Assembly: GCF_004310345.1 (NCBI RefSeq)
Contig: NZ_SISK01000011.1
Location: forward strand, 44,969-108,968
From: Paracoccus subflavus
Lineage (GTDB): Bacteria > Pseudomonadota > Alphaproteobacteria > Rhodobacterales > Rhodobacteraceae
Direction: 5' to 3'
Length of the DNA: 64,000 nt
Positions within the stretch are counted from its first letter, which is position 1. Each line of letters opens with the position of its first letter. Of this stretch, positions 9,037 through 17,866 are shown in pieces. Below the pieces are notes generated by a model, which saw nothing but the letters and a program-made list of their open reading frames with translations, did no database searches and was not told the origin of the DNA. The position numbers and the translations under genes are program-made.

Positions 9037-9662
9037 TGCCTTGGGATCGCAACCAGATGGCCGCGCGGGCGGCGCAGGAACTGAAAGACGGCATGTATGT
9101 GAACCTCGGCATCGGCATCCCCACGCTGGTTGCCAACTATGTCGGCGACAAGGATATCACCCTGCAGTCCGAAAACGGCATGCTGGGCATGGGTCCGTTT
9201 CCGTTCGAGGGCGAGGAGGACCCCGACGTGATCAACGCCGGCAAGCAGACCATCACCGAACTGAACCGCACCGCCTATTTCGACAGCGCCACCAGCTTCG
9301 GCATGATCCGGGGCGGCAAGATCGCCGCCGCCATCCTGGGCGCGATGGAGGTGTCCGAGAACGGCGACCTGGCGAACTGGATGATCCCCGGCAAGCTGAT
9401 CAAGGGCATGGGCGGGGCGATGGATCTGGTCGCCGGCGTGGGCCGTGTGATCGTTGTCATGGACCACACCAACAAGGCGGGCGAGTCGAAGGTCTTGCGG
9501 GAATGCACCCTGCCGCTGACCGGCAAGGGCGTGGTGGACCGCATCATCACCAATCTGGGCGTCCTGGACGTCGTGCCGGGAGGCTTGCGCATCGTCGAGT
9601 GCGCCGAGGGCGTCACCGAGGACGAGCTGCGCGCCGCGACCGAGGCCACCATCGTTTCGTGA
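9036..9662 (+). CDS. scoB: 3-oxoacid CoA-transferase subunit B
   Basis: Beta subunit of succinyl-CoA:3-ketoacid CoA transferase, 208 residues. The catalytic glutamate lies in 'LQSENGMLGMGPFP' (about residues 42-55), the site that forms the glutamyl-CoA thioester in this family. Other family blocks are 'VNLGIGIPTLVANY' and 'GAMDLVAGVGRVIVVMDH'. Its ATG overlaps the scoA stop (TAATG). A GC stem-loop of the dispersed repeat type begins 26 nt after its stop and probably ends the transcript. Confidence 0.96.
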   Translation: MPWDRNQMAARAAQELKDGMYVNLGIGIPTLVANYVGDKDITLQSENGMLGMGPFPFEGEEDPDVINAGKQTITELNRTAYFDSATSFGMIRGGKIAAAILGAMEVSENGDLANWMIPGKLIKGMGGAMDLVAGVGRVIVVMDHTNKAGESKVLRECTLPLTGKGVVDRIITNLGVLDVVPGGLRIVECAEGVTEDELRAATEATIVS

Positions 9663-9688
9663 CCCTTTGCGCCCTGCGGACATGTCGG

Positions 9689-9751
9689 CGGGGGGCCTTG
9701 CCCCCCGTCGCCGTTCCGCCGACTCCCCTCAGGATGTTTGGACCAAGGCAA
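9689..9751 (+). repeat. Dispersed intergenic stem-loop element, copy 1
   Basis: A perfect 7-bp stem CGGGGGG / CCCCCCG (9689-9695, 9701-9707, loop CCTTG) is followed by a conserved tail from GACTCCCC at 9721 to CCAAGGCAA at 9751. The same arrangement, stem then tail with about 27 of 31 tail positions identical, occurs at 32459-32513. Both copies lie directly after the last gene of an operon, so the stem may act as a terminator. The tail is not explained by any gene. Confidence 0.7.
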
Positions 9752-9764
9752 TGCAGGCCAGGCC

Positions 9765-10340
9765 ATGACCGCCGACCAGATCGCCGCCCTGTTCACGCGC
9801 CCGGACGGGACGTTCCTGTGCGCCCGCTGGGGACGCCCCGTGGCGCCGGTGATCTTTGGTCTGGCCGATGAAAGCCTGCGCGTCTTTCGCGGTGCGATCC
9901 GGGCCGGTTTCGCCCATGCGGGGCATCCGGTCGCAGACACGGATGCCGAAATGGGCGCGAACCTGATGCTGTTCTTCGTGCGCGACTGGACCGATCTGGC
10001 AGGCATCCCCGATCTGGACCGCCTGACGGGAATGGCCGATCTGCTGGAACGGCTGCGCCGGGCAGAGGCCGACCAGTACCGCGTCTTTCGCTTTGACGCC
10101 GATGGCGGCATCCGCGCCTGCCTCGGGTTCCTGCGCATCTCGGGCGCGCTGGCCGACAGCCACCCCGCCCATCTGGCCGAGGCGTTGTTCATGCGCTGCG
10201 CCCTGACATTCGCGGGCAATGTCGTGCCCTCGGCCCCCATGGCGGCGCTGATCCGGGCGGCCTATGCTCCGGTCCTGCCGGTTGCGGCCGCGGACCCGTC
10301 CCATGCGCTGCGGCTGGCGGCGCGGGTGGGGAACGCCTGA
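9765..10340 (+). CDS. Conserved hypothetical protein preceding ybgC and tol-pal
   Basis: A 191-residue soluble-looking protein with no signal peptide, membrane span or motif I can name. It starts MTADQIAALFTRPDG; a TTG start 27 nt upstream is less likely because it lies inside the repeat element. Codon use matches its neighbours. Notable stretches are 'FARWGRPVAPVIFG'-like N-terminal sequence and the C-terminal 'DPSHALRLAARVGNA'. Its TGA overlaps the ybgC ATG (TGATG), so it is probably translated together with the tol-pal genes. I recognise it only as the kind of unnamed protein seen in Rhodobacteraceae; a role in envelope biology would be guilt by association. Confidence 0.8.
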   Translation: MTADQIAALFTRPDGTFLCARWGRPVAPVIFGLADESLRVFRGAIRAGFAHAGHPVADTDAEMGANLMLFFVRDWTDLAGIPDLDRLTGMADLLERLRRAEADQYRVFRFDADGGIRACLGFLRISGALADSHPAHLAEALFMRCALTFAGNVVPSAPMAALIRAAYAPVLPVAAADPSHALRLAARVGNA

Positions 10341-10750
10341 TGCACAGCCTGTCCGTTCGCGTCTATTACGAGGATACCGACCTGGCCGGGATCGTTTATT
10401 ATGCCAATTACCTCAGGTTCATCGAGCGCGCCCGGTCCGAATGGCTGCGCACCCTGGGCGTCGATCAGGCCGCGATGAAGGCCAAGAGCGGCCGCGTCTT
10501 TGCGGTCCGCCGGGTCGAGGCCGATTATCTGCGCCCGGCCCGCTTTGACGATCTGCTGAAGATCGGAACGGTCCTTGTCCAGATCACCGCAGCCCGGATC
10601 GTGGTGGATCAGGCGGTTCGTCGGGACGGCGCGACCTTGTTCCAGGCCCGCGTGACGGTGGCCTGCCTGGACGGCGCGGGGCGACCGGTGCGCCTGCCCG
10701 GCATCGTGACCCGCGCCTTGACGCGGCCTGCTGGACCTGTCGAAAAGTGA
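10340..10750 (+). CDS. ybgC: Tol-Pal-associated acyl-CoA thioesterase YbgC
   Basis: A 136-residue hotdog-fold thioesterase that hydrolyses short acyl-CoA or acyl-ACP esters and is a usual first gene of tol-pal operons. The family active-site block is clear: 'RVYYEDTDLAGIVYYANYLRF' (residues 5-25), with the catalytic aspartate after YYE/DTD. The later 'RRVEADYLRPARFDDLLKIGT' stretch is also typical. It overlaps the preceding hypothetical gene and is separated from tolQ by 116 nt, so tolQ may have a second promoter. Confidence 0.95.
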   Translation: MHSLSVRVYYEDTDLAGIVYYANYLRFIERARSEWLRTLGVDQAAMKAKSGRVFAVRRVEADYLRPARFDDLLKIGTVLVQITAARIVVDQAVRRDGATLFQARVTVACLDGAGRPVRLPGIVTRALTRPAGPVEK

Positions 10751-10866
10751 CGGCATTGTGTTGCGGCAAGGGGCTGCCACCCGTGCCGCGAAGGCGCTAA
10801 AAGGCCCCAAAACCGGTCGCGAAACCGGCCATGCCCGCGACGCATCACGACAAGAAGGCAGTGACG

Positions 10867-11559
10867 ATGGAACCCATCCAGGCCGCCGAGGCCATTGATT
10901 TCTCGCTGATGGCGCTGTTTGCGCGGGCGTCGCCGACGGTGCAGGTGGTGATGGTGCTGCTGGTCATCGCCTCGGTCTGGGCCTGGGCGATCATCATCCA
11001 GAAGTTCATGGTCTTTGCCCAGGCCCGGCGCGAGGCCGCGCGGTTCGATCGCAGCTTCTGGTCGGGCGAGCCGCTGGACGATCTGTATGACCGGTTGGGC
11101 GACCGCCCGAGAGGCGCCCCCGAACGCATCTTCGCGGCCGGGATGACCGAATGGCGCCGCAGCCACCGCGAAGACGGCCGGCTGATCCCGGGCGGTCCGG
11201 CCCGCATCGACCGCGCCATGAACGTGGCCATCCAGCGCGAGGAAGCCCGGCTGTTCCGGGGCCTGTCATTCCTGGCGACCGTGGGATCGACTGCGCCCTT
11301 TATCGGGCTGTTCGGCACCGTCTGGGGGATCAAGACCGCCTTCGAGGGGATCGCCCTGTCGCAGGACACCAGCCTGGCCGTCGTGGCGCCGGGGATCGCC
11401 GAGGCGCTGCTGGCCACCGCCCTGGGCCTGCTGGCGGCGATCCCGGCCGTGGTGTTCTACAACAAGCTGTCGGGCGATGCGGAACGCGTGACCGGCAACT
11501 GGGAGGCGTTCGCTGACGAATTCTCGACCCTTCTGTCGCGCCAGATGGACGAGGCCTGA
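10867..11559 (+). CDS. tolQ: Tol-Pal system protein TolQ
   Basis: Inner-membrane proton-channel subunit of the Tol-Pal system (MotA/TolQ/ExbB family), 230 residues from MEPIQAAEAIDFS. It shows three hydrophobic segments: about residues 20-42, then 'VGSTAPFIGLFGTVWGI' (about 138-154) and 'GLLAAIPAVVFYN' (about 187-199). An in-frame ATG 36 nt upstream lacks a good ribosome-binding site, whereas the chosen one has GAAGG. TolQ works with TolR to energise TolA at the division septum. tolR starts 3 nt after its stop. Confidence 0.96.
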   Translation: MEPIQAAEAIDFSLMALFARASPTVQVVMVLLVIASVWAWAIIIQKFMVFAQARREAARFDRSFWSGEPLDDLYDRLGDRPRGAPERIFAAGMTEWRRSHREDGRLIPGGPARIDRAMNVAIQREEARLFRGLSFLATVGSTAPFIGLFGTVWGIKTAFEGIALSQDTSLAVVAPGIAEALLATALGLLAAIPAVVFYNKLSGDAERVTGNWEAFADEFSTLLSRQMDEA

Positions 11560-11562
11560 ACG

Positions 11563-12018
11563 ATGTCCGCCGCCGTCGTCAAGCGTGTCAGCCGCAAGGG
11601 CCGGGGTCGGCGCCGCAACGCGCCGATGGCCGAGATCAACGTGACGCCCTTTGTGGACGTGATGCTGGTGCTGCTGGTGATCTTCATGGTGGCCGCGCCG
11701 CTGATGACGGCAGGGGTGCCGCTGAACCTGCCGCAGACCGCCGCCACCGCAGTGCCCGCCGAGCAGGAAGAACCGCTGGTCATCTCGATCCCTGTCAGCG
11801 GCGAGGTGATCGTGATGGACGAACCCGTCGCGCCGGACCGGATTGTCACGCATCTGCGCACGATCCTGGCCGGCCGTCAGAGCGAGCGCGTCTTTCTGCG
11901 CGCCGACGGGCAGATCCCTTATGCCCGTGTCGTCGAGGTGATGGGCGCGCTGAATGCCGCCGGGCTGACCGACATCGTGCTGGTCACGGATACCGGCGGT
12001 CCCCGGATGGACGGCTAG
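11563..12018 (+). CDS. tolR: Tol-Pal system protein TolR
   Basis: ExbD/TolR-family partner of TolQ, 151 residues. A short basic cytoplasmic N-terminus leads into the single membrane helix 'INVTPFVDVMLVLLVIFMV', which carries the proton-translocating aspartate (D32). The periplasmic domain follows. It sits between tolQ and tolA with only a few bases of spacing on each side. Confidence 0.96.
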   Translation: MSAAVVKRVSRKGRGRRRNAPMAEINVTPFVDVMLVLLVIFMVAAPLMTAGVPLNLPQTAATAVPAEQEEPLVISIPVSGEVIVMDEPVAPDRIVTHLRTILAGRQSERVFLRADGQIPYARVVEVMGALNAAGLTDIVLVTDTGGPRMDG

Positions 12019-12022
12019 GCCG

Positions 12023-13822
12023 ATGAGCGACCGGGCGGAGCGCATCGGCTGGTGGGTTTCGGGAACGGCGCACGGCGCGCTGATCCTGTGGGCGGTGCTG
12101 GGCGGGGTGTTCCTGCGGCCGCAGCCCTCGACCCCGCTGCGTTCCACCCAGGTCGACACCATCAGCAGTGCCGAGTTCGAGGCCCTGGCCGCAGCCTCGC
12201 GCGGGGCCGGGCCGGTCGGGTCGGGCGCCACGACGGTTGCGGATCTCGCCGCGCCGCCTGCCGATGCCGGGGCGGCCGAGGCCCCCGCGCCCGCCAGTCC
12301 GCCCGACGCCGAAGAGGCGGCGCAGCCCCTGACCCAGCCGGAAGCACCCGAGGCGCGTCCCGACCTGTCCGATTTCGCCCGCCCCGACCCCGTGGCCGTG
12401 ACCGCCGACCTGTCGCCCCCGGCACTGAACCAGACCCTTGCCGAGGCCGCGCCCGAGGCGCCCTCCGATGCCGAGGCCCGTCCCATCGACACGCAGCCCG
12501 CACGGCCCGAGACCCCGGTCGCGGATCAGGCCGCGCAGCCCGTCGCGCCGCGGTCGGAACTGGCGCTTGACCGGTCCGCGCTGCCCCACAGCCGTCCCGA
12601 GGGCTTGGTGGAGCGCCGTACCGAGCGGCTTGCCCGGCAGGAGGCCGAACGCCGGGCCGTGGCCGAAGCTGCCCGCGCAGCCGCGGAAGCAGAGGCCGCT
12701 GCGGCCGAGGAACGCCGCCTGAGTGCCGAACGCGCGGCCGCCAAGGAAGCCGCCCGCCGCGCCGAGGCCGAGCGTCAGGAAGCCCAGCGTCAGGCGGAAG
12801 CAGAGGCCCAGCGTCAGGCGAAGGAAGCCCGCAGCGCGGAGGCCGAACGGCAGGCTCGGGCCGAGCGCGAGGCTGCCGAGGCGGCCAGCCGGGCCGAGGA
12901 GGAACGCCAGGCCGAAGCGCAACGGGCCGCCGAACGGCAGGCCGAGGAGGCGCGTCGGGCCGCCGAGGCGCGGGAAGCAGAGCGGCAGGCTGAGGAACGG
13001 CGACAGGCCGAGGCCGAGCGGCAGGCTGCCGAGGCGCGCCGGGCCGAGGAGGAACGCCAGGCCGAAGAACGCCGCGCCGCCGAGGCGGCAGAGCGGGAAG
13101 CCGAAGAACGCCTTGCCGCCGAGCGGGAATCGGCGGAACGCGAAGCTGCCCAGCGGGAGGCTGCGGCGCGCGAAGCCCAGGAACGCGAGGCTGCCGCCCG
13201 GCAGCAGGCGCTCGAGGATGCGCTGCGGGAAGCGCAGGAGAACACGGACGCCGCCGGCCAGGATCAGACAGCGGCAACCGGAGAGGGGCCGGGCGCCGCC
13301 ACGCAGACGATCGAAGGGGGTTCGGGGGCATCCGCCGCTCAGGATCCGCTGGCGGCGGCGTTGGCCGGGGCCATGTCGGCCTCGGAGGCGCCGGCTGATC
13401 CGGCCCCCCTGCCCGGCACGGCCGAGCCGATGCAGCTTGCCCCCTCGTCCCTGCAGGCCCTGCCCGACGAGATCGGGATGTCCAGCCTGTCGCAGGACCA
13501 GCCTCTGTCGCTGGCCGAACGCGACGTCTTTCGCACGGCCCTGCGCCAGTGCTGGAACGAGGGCGCGCTGTCGGTCGAGGCGCGGGGGATGGCCGTCGCG
13601 GTGGCCTTCAGCATGACCGCCGACGGCCGGCCGATCGGCGACACGCTGCGCATCGCCGATTTCCGGGGCGGTTCCGAGGACGGCGCCCGCCATGCCTTTG
13701 ACGTGGCGCGGCGTGCGATCATGATGTGCGGGGCAACGGGCTTTCCGTTGCCTTTGGACAAGTATAGCCGTTGGCGCGATGTGGTTGTCGAGTTTCGCCC
13801 CGACGGGATCGGGTTCGACTAG
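12023..13822 (+). CDS. tolA: Tol-Pal system protein TolA
   Basis: Inner-membrane-anchored protein that spans the periplasm to reach Pal and TolB. The 599-residue protein has an N-terminal membrane helix (about residues 8-30), a Pro/Ala/Glu-rich linker (about 50-200), a long Ala-Glu-Arg-Gln coiled coil (about 200-415), a Gly/Ala-rich hinge, and a small C-terminal globular domain (about 480-599, 'FRTALRQCWNEG' onward) resembling TolA domain III. The long low-complexity coiled coil creates open frames on all other strands, which are not genes. No frame problem is visible. Confidence 0.95.
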   Translation: MSDRAERIGWWVSGTAHGALILWAVLGGVFLRPQPSTPLRSTQVDTISSAEFEALAAASRGAGPVGSGATTVADLAAPPADAGAAEAPAPASPPDAEEAAQPLTQPEAPEARPDLSDFARPDPVAVTADLSPPALNQTLAEAAPEAPSDAEARPIDTQPARPETPVADQAAQPVAPRSELALDRSALPHSRPEGLVERRTERLARQEAERRAVAEAARAAAEAEAAAAEERRLSAERAAAKEAARRAEAERQEAQRQAEAEAQRQAKEARSAEAERQARAEREAAEAASRAEEERQAEAQRAAERQAEEARRAAEAREAERQAEERRQAEAERQAAEARRAEEERQAEERRAAEAAEREAEERLAAERESAEREAAQREAAAREAQEREAAARQQALEDALREAQENTDAAGQDQTAATGEGPGAATQTIEGGSGASAAQDPLAAALAGAMSASEAPADPAPLPGTAEPMQLAPSSLQALPDEIGMSSLSQDQPLSLAERDVFRTALRQCWNEGALSVEARGMAVAVAFSMTADGRPIGDTLRIADFRGGSEDGARHAFDVARRAIMMCGATGFPLPLDKYSRWRDVVVEFRPDGIGFD

Positions 13823-13862
13823 GCCTTGCCGGTTTCCCGGCGGCGCCGGAAAGGAAAAGGAC

Positions 13863-15185
13863 ATGATGCTTCGCCTTCTGACATTCGCCCTGTCCCTGAC
13901 AGTTGCGGGCATTGCCCTGCCGGTCCCGCCCGCCTTGGCGCAGGACGGCCCCCTCAGGATCGAACTGACCGATGGCGTGACGGAACCCCTGGCCATCGCT
14001 CTTCCGCCCTTTCACGGGGATGCCGGGATCGCGGCCCGTATCCGCGACGTGGTGGCGGCCGACCTGACGGGCACCGGCCTGTTCCGGGATGTCGGTCCGG
14101 GCAGTGCCGCCTCGCAGCCTGCCAGCTTTTCCGAGGCCATCGCCTATGAAGACTGGCGCGCCCTGGGCGCCCAGGCGCTGGTGTCGGCCGAGGTGACGCA
14201 GGCGGAAGAGGCCATCAGCGTCAAGTTCAGGCTGTTCGATGTTTATGCGGGCGAGGCGCAGGGCGACGGGATGCAGTTCGATGCCCGGGCGGCCGACTGG
14301 CGCCGCGCAGCCCACAAGATCGCGGACCAGATCTATGCACGCTTGACGGGCGAGCAGCCCTATTTCGACAGCCGGGTGGCCTTCGTGCAGGAAACCGGTC
14401 CCAAGGATGCGCGGATCAAGCGGATCGGCGTCATGGACTATGACGGGCAAAACATCCTGTGGATGACCGACAGTTCCTCGCTGGTCCTGGCCCCGCACTT
14501 CTCGCGCGATGGGCAGCGGCTGGTCTATACCAGCTTCGACAGCGGGTTTCCCCAGATCCGCGTCATGGACATCGCAACGGTTTCGTCACGCCCGCTGACC
14601 CAGGACACCGGCAGCATGGCCTTTTCGCCCCGCTTCAGCCCCGACGGGCGCTGGATCGCCTATTCCCGCGAGCAGGGCGGCAATACCGACATCTGGCTGA
14701 TGGACGCGGCCACCGGCGCCCAGCGGCCGCTGGTCCAGTCGCCTGCCATCGACACGGCGCCCAGCTTCAGCCCCGACGGGCAGCGGATCGTGTTTGAATC
14801 CGACCGCTCGGGCAGTCCGCAACTTTATATCGCCGGGCTCGAGGGGGGCGAACCGGTGCGCATCACCTTTGGCGACGGGCGCCACGGATCGCCCGCCTGG
14901 TCACCCAAGGGGGACCTGATCGCCTTCACCCGGCAGGTCGGCAACCGGTTCCAGATCGCGACCGTGGCAACCGACGGATCGAACGAGAAAACTTTGACCG
15001 AATCCTTTCTTGACGAGTCCCCCTCCTGGGCGCCCAATGGCCGGGTCGTGATGTTCACCCGCGTGACGCCGGGCGGCAACGGCCAGCCGCAACTGCATTC
15101 GGTGGATATCACCGGGCGCAACATGCGTCCGCTGAACCTTGACTTTGCCGCCTCGGACCCGTCTTGGGGTCCATTGATGCCTTGA
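13863..15185 (+). CDS. tolB: Tol-Pal system beta-propeller protein TolB
   Basis: Periplasmic beta-propeller protein that binds Pal and TolA during outer-membrane constriction, 440 residues. A signal peptide ending near 'PPALAQD' (about residue 25) is followed by the N-terminal TolB domain and then WD40-like TolB repeats ('SRDGQRLVYTSFDSG', 'SPDGRWIAYSREQGG', 'SPDGQRIVFESDRSG'). The chosen ATG follows AAGGAAAAGG, a strong ribosome-binding site; a second ATG comes directly after it. The gap from tolA is 40 nt with only a short GC hairpin. Confidence 0.97.
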   Translation: MMLRLLTFALSLTVAGIALPVPPALAQDGPLRIELTDGVTEPLAIALPPFHGDAGIAARIRDVVAADLTGTGLFRDVGPGSAASQPASFSEAIAYEDWRALGAQALVSAEVTQAEEAISVKFRLFDVYAGEAQGDGMQFDARAADWRRAAHKIADQIYARLTGEQPYFDSRVAFVQETGPKDARIKRIGVMDYDGQNILWMTDSSSLVLAPHFSRDGQRLVYTSFDSGFPQIRVMDIATVSSRPLTQDTGSMAFSPRFSPDGRWIAYSREQGGNTDIWLMDAATGAQRPLVQSPAIDTAPSFSPDGQRIVFESDRSGSPQLYIAGLEGGEPVRITFGDGRHGSPAWSPKGDLIAFTRQVGNRFQIATVATDGSNEKTLTESFLDESPSWAPNGRVVMFTRVTPGGNGQPQLHSVDITGRNMRPLNLDFAASDPSWGPLMP

Positions 15186-15211
15186 AGCCCCGCATCGGAA
15201 GGATAAGCCCG

Positions 15212-15751
15212 ATGAGTCTGCCCGCACGATCCCCCGCCGCCCTTCTGCTGCTTGGCCTGGCCGCCTGCGCCCAGCCCGCGCCCCCGCCGGTCCAGACGGC
15301 GGTGATCGACCCCTATGCCAATGCGACGGGGGGCGCGCTGTATCAGGGCGATCTGGCCGGCGGAACCCTGGGGATCGAGGCGACGGCCGAATATTTCAAC
15401 GGCACCGTGGGCAACACGGTGCTGTTTGCCGCCGATCAGGCAACCCTGACGGCCGAAGCGCGGGCGATCCTGACACGGCAGGCGGAATGGCTGAAAACCC
15501 ATACGACCTTCAACGCCGTGGTGCAGGGCCATGCCGAGGAAACCGGCACCCGCGAATACAACCTGGCCCTGGGCGCCCGCCGCGCCAGTGCGGTGCAGGA
15601 ATATCTGGTCGCGCAGGGCGTCGGATCTGGTCGGGTGCGCACGCTGAGCTTTGGCAAGGAACGTCCCCTGGCGGTCTGTTCGGACGAGGCCTGCTGGGCC
15701 CAGAACCGTCGTGCCGTGACCGTGGTCAGCCCGGCCGGGACCGGATCGTGA
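15212..15751 (+). CDS. pal: Peptidoglycan-associated lipoprotein Pal
   Basis: Outer-membrane lipoprotein that anchors the envelope to peptidoglycan, 179 residues. The lipobox LGLAAC places the lipidated cysteine near residue 20. The OmpA-like peptidoglycan-binding domain follows, with 'NTVLFAADQATLTAEARAIL' and 'GHAEETGTREYNLALGARRA'. The start MSLPARSPA has the strong ribosome-binding site GGAAGGA. Its TGA overlaps the GTG start of the next gene. Confidence 0.97.
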   Translation: MSLPARSPAALLLLGLAACAQPAPPPVQTAVIDPYANATGGALYQGDLAGGTLGIEATAEYFNGTVGNTVLFAADQATLTAEARAILTRQAEWLKTHTTFNAVVQGHAEETGTREYNLALGARRASAVQEYLVAQGVGSGRVRTLSFGKERPLAVCSDEACWAQNRRAVTVVSPAGTGS

Positions 15752-16626
15752 TCGCCCGCCTTGTCATCCTGGCTGTCCTGACGCTGGGCCTGCCGGCTGT
15801 GGCGCAGGAACCCACCCTGGCCGATTTGCGCGCCGAACTGGCTGAACTGCGCGGTCAGGTGCAATCGCTGCGCTCGGAACTGGTCGCCTCGGGAACCGAG
15901 GGCTATCAGGCGGTGGGCGGCGTCGAGGCGATCGACCGCATGAATGCCATGGAACACCGACTGGCGCGACTGACCGACCAGACCGAGCAGTTGGGAAACC
16001 GCATCGACCGGATCGTGACCGAGGCCGGCCGCCGGATGGCGGACTTTGAATTCCGGCTGTGCGAAATGGACACGGCCTGCGACCTGTCTGCGCTGACCAT
16101 GCAGGACCTGGGGCGGACAGGCAGCCCGGTGCCGAACCTCGGCCCCGCAATGCCGCCCGCCGACACGAACCGCAAGCCCACCAGCGCGGGCGAACAATCG
16201 GATTTCGACGCGGCCCGGCAGGTCATGGCCAGCGGCGATTTCCGCCGCGCGGCGGAAATGTTCGGGGCGGTGGCCCAGGCCCATGCCGGCGGCGCCCTGA
16301 CGGCCGAGGCGCTGTTCCTGCGGGGTGCGGCCCTGGACGGCGCGGGTGACGCAACGGCCGCAGCCGCAGCCTGGCTGGAAGGCTTTGCAGCCGATCCCGA
16401 CGGCCCCCGCGCCGCCGAAAGCCTGCTTGGCATCGCCCGCGTCATCGCCGACGAGGGCGATCCGACCGCAGCCTGCCTGTATCTGTCCGAGATTCCGGCG
16501 CGCTTTCCCGGCACCCCCTTTGCCGCCGAGGCCGAAACCCGGCTGAGCCGACTTGCCTGCGGCGACCGTGGCCTTGCCGCGAATGACGGGATGGATCTGT
16601 CCGGCGATCCGGCCGATCAACCCTGA
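15748..16626 (+). CDS. cpoB: Cell-division coordinator CpoB (YbgF)
   Basis: Periplasmic partner of the Tol system that coordinates peptidoglycan synthesis with outer-membrane constriction, 292 residues. The gene begins with GTG overlapping the pal stop (GTGA); this start gives a clean signal peptide, 'IARLVILAVLTLGLPAVAQE'. A coiled coil follows (about residues 25-95, 'LRAELAELRGQVQSLRSEL'), then a linker with two cysteines and a C-terminal TPR domain (about 150-280). The frame is open further upstream inside pal, but that part is not coding. It completes ybgC-tolQRAB-pal-cpoB. Confidence 0.93.
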   Translation: MIARLVILAVLTLGLPAVAQEPTLADLRAELAELRGQVQSLRSELVASGTEGYQAVGGVEAIDRMNAMEHRLARLTDQTEQLGNRIDRIVTEAGRRMADFEFRLCEMDTACDLSALTMQDLGRTGSPVPNLGPAMPPADTNRKPTSAGEQSDFDAARQVMASGDFRRAAEMFGAVAQAHAGGALTAEALFLRGAALDGAGDATAAAAAWLEGFAADPDGPRAAESLLGIARVIADEGDPTAACLYLSEIPARFPGTPFAAEAETRLSRLACGDRGLAANDGMDLSGDPADQP

Positions 16627-16630
16627 CGCC

Positions 16631-17866
16631 ATGACGTTGACCGCCGCCGATCCAGCCTTTGCCGTTCACGCCGCGCTGGACCGGCTGGCCGCCGACATGC
16701 CCGCGCTTGGCATCGCGGTGTCGGGCGGCGGCGATTCGGTGGCGCTGATGCATATGGCGGCGGACTGGGCCCGCGGCCGCCGGATCATGGTGGCCACCGT
16801 GGATCACGGCCTGCGGGCCGACAGCGCCGCCGAGGCACGCGGGGTCGCCCGAGCCGCCCGCGCCCTGGGCTTGGCCCATGCCACCCTGCTGTGGCAGCGC
16901 GACACCGAGGCCGGCAACCTGATGGCCAATGCCCGCGACGCGCGGCTGCGCCTGCTGGCCGGATGGGCGCGGCGCAACGGCCTCTCGGCCGTTCTTTTGG
17001 GGCATACGGCGGATGATCAGGCGGAAACGTTGCTGATGCGGCTTGCGCGGGGGTCGGGCATCGACGGCCTGGCCTCGATGGCGGAATGGCGCGACGCCTT
17101 CGGGATCAGGTGGCTGCGTCCCATGCTGGGGGTCGGGCGGCAGACGCTGCGCGATTGGCTGGAGGTGCGTGCCATTCCCTGGATCGACGATCCCAGCAAC
17201 GACAGCGACGATTTCGAGCGTATCCGGGTCCGAAAGACCATCGGCGCAGCGGGCCTGGACATCGCGGCCCTGGCCCGCGCCGCCAGACACATCGGCGAGG
17301 CGCGCGATGCCCTGGCCCATTATGCGGCCCATGCCGCGCGTGATGTCGTTGTCCGCAACGGCAGCCTGATCCTGCCGCGCCGTCCGTTTGTCGAAGCCCC
17401 GCCCGAGATCCGGCGGCGGCTGATCGTCGCAGCCTGCCGCTGGATCACAGGCGCGGATTATCCCCCGCGCCGCAACACGGTGCTGCACGCCCTGGGCGCC
17501 ATCGCCACCAGCCAGCGCGTCACGCTGGACGGCGCCTTGATCGACCCGGCCGGCGACCGCATCCGCCTGTTCCGCGAAACCGCCGCCGCCCTGCGTGCCC
17601 CCGACGTTCATAGCGGGGTTTGGGACAATCGCTGGATCATCAGCGGCCTGAAACCCGGCCAGCGCGTCGCGGCCCTCGGCACCGGAGAGGTCGCGCGCGT
17701 GAAATGGCGTCTGGCGGGCCTTGCCCGGGACGAAGCCGCCGCGACCCCGGCGATATGGGACGGCGATCGACTGGTCGCGGCACCCCTGGTTCGCGCCACC
17801 GCGCCCTATGACGTGCGTCCCCTGCGCAGCATCGCCGATTTCCGCCGCCTTGTAATGGCGCATTGA
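16631..17866 (+). CDS. tilS: tRNA(Ile)-lysidine synthase
   Basis: ATP-dependent enzyme that converts C34 of the CAU-anticodon tRNA-Ile to lysidine, so it reads AUA. The 411-residue protein has the N-type ATP pyrophosphatase P-loop 'VSGGGDSVALMHM' near residue 34, then 'VDHGLRADSAAEA' and 'LGHTADDQAETLLMRLARG', all typical of TilS. It starts 4 nt after cpoB; placement between tol-pal and ftsH is common in alphaproteobacteria. In-frame codons upstream overlap cpoB and were not used. Confidence 0.95.
   Translation: MTLTAADPAFAVHAALDRLAADMPALGIAVSGGGDSVALMHMAADWARGRRIMVATVDHGLRADSAAEARGVARAARALGLAHATLLWQRDTEAGNLMANARDARLRLLAGWARRNGLSAVLLGHTADDQAETLLMRLARGSGIDGLASMAEWRDAFGIRWLRPMLGVGRQTLRDWLEVRAIPWIDDPSNDSDDFERIRVRKTIGAAGLDIAALARAARHIGEARDALAHYAAHAARDVVVRNGSLILPRRPFVEAPPEIRRRLIVAACRWITGADYPPRRNTVLHALGAIATSQRVTLDGALIDPAGDRIRLFRETAAALRAPDVHSGVWDNRWIISGLKPGQRVAALGTGEVARVKWRLAGLARDEAAATPAIWDGDRLVAAPLVRATAPYDVRPLRSIADFRRLVMAH

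Noticed and set aside
12600..13250. Internal DNA repeats in tolA as a possible recombination or phase-variation tract
   Set aside because: The repeats are imperfect Ala-Glu-Arg-Gln codon runs of a coiled coil, and the frame is intact, as is normal for TolA.
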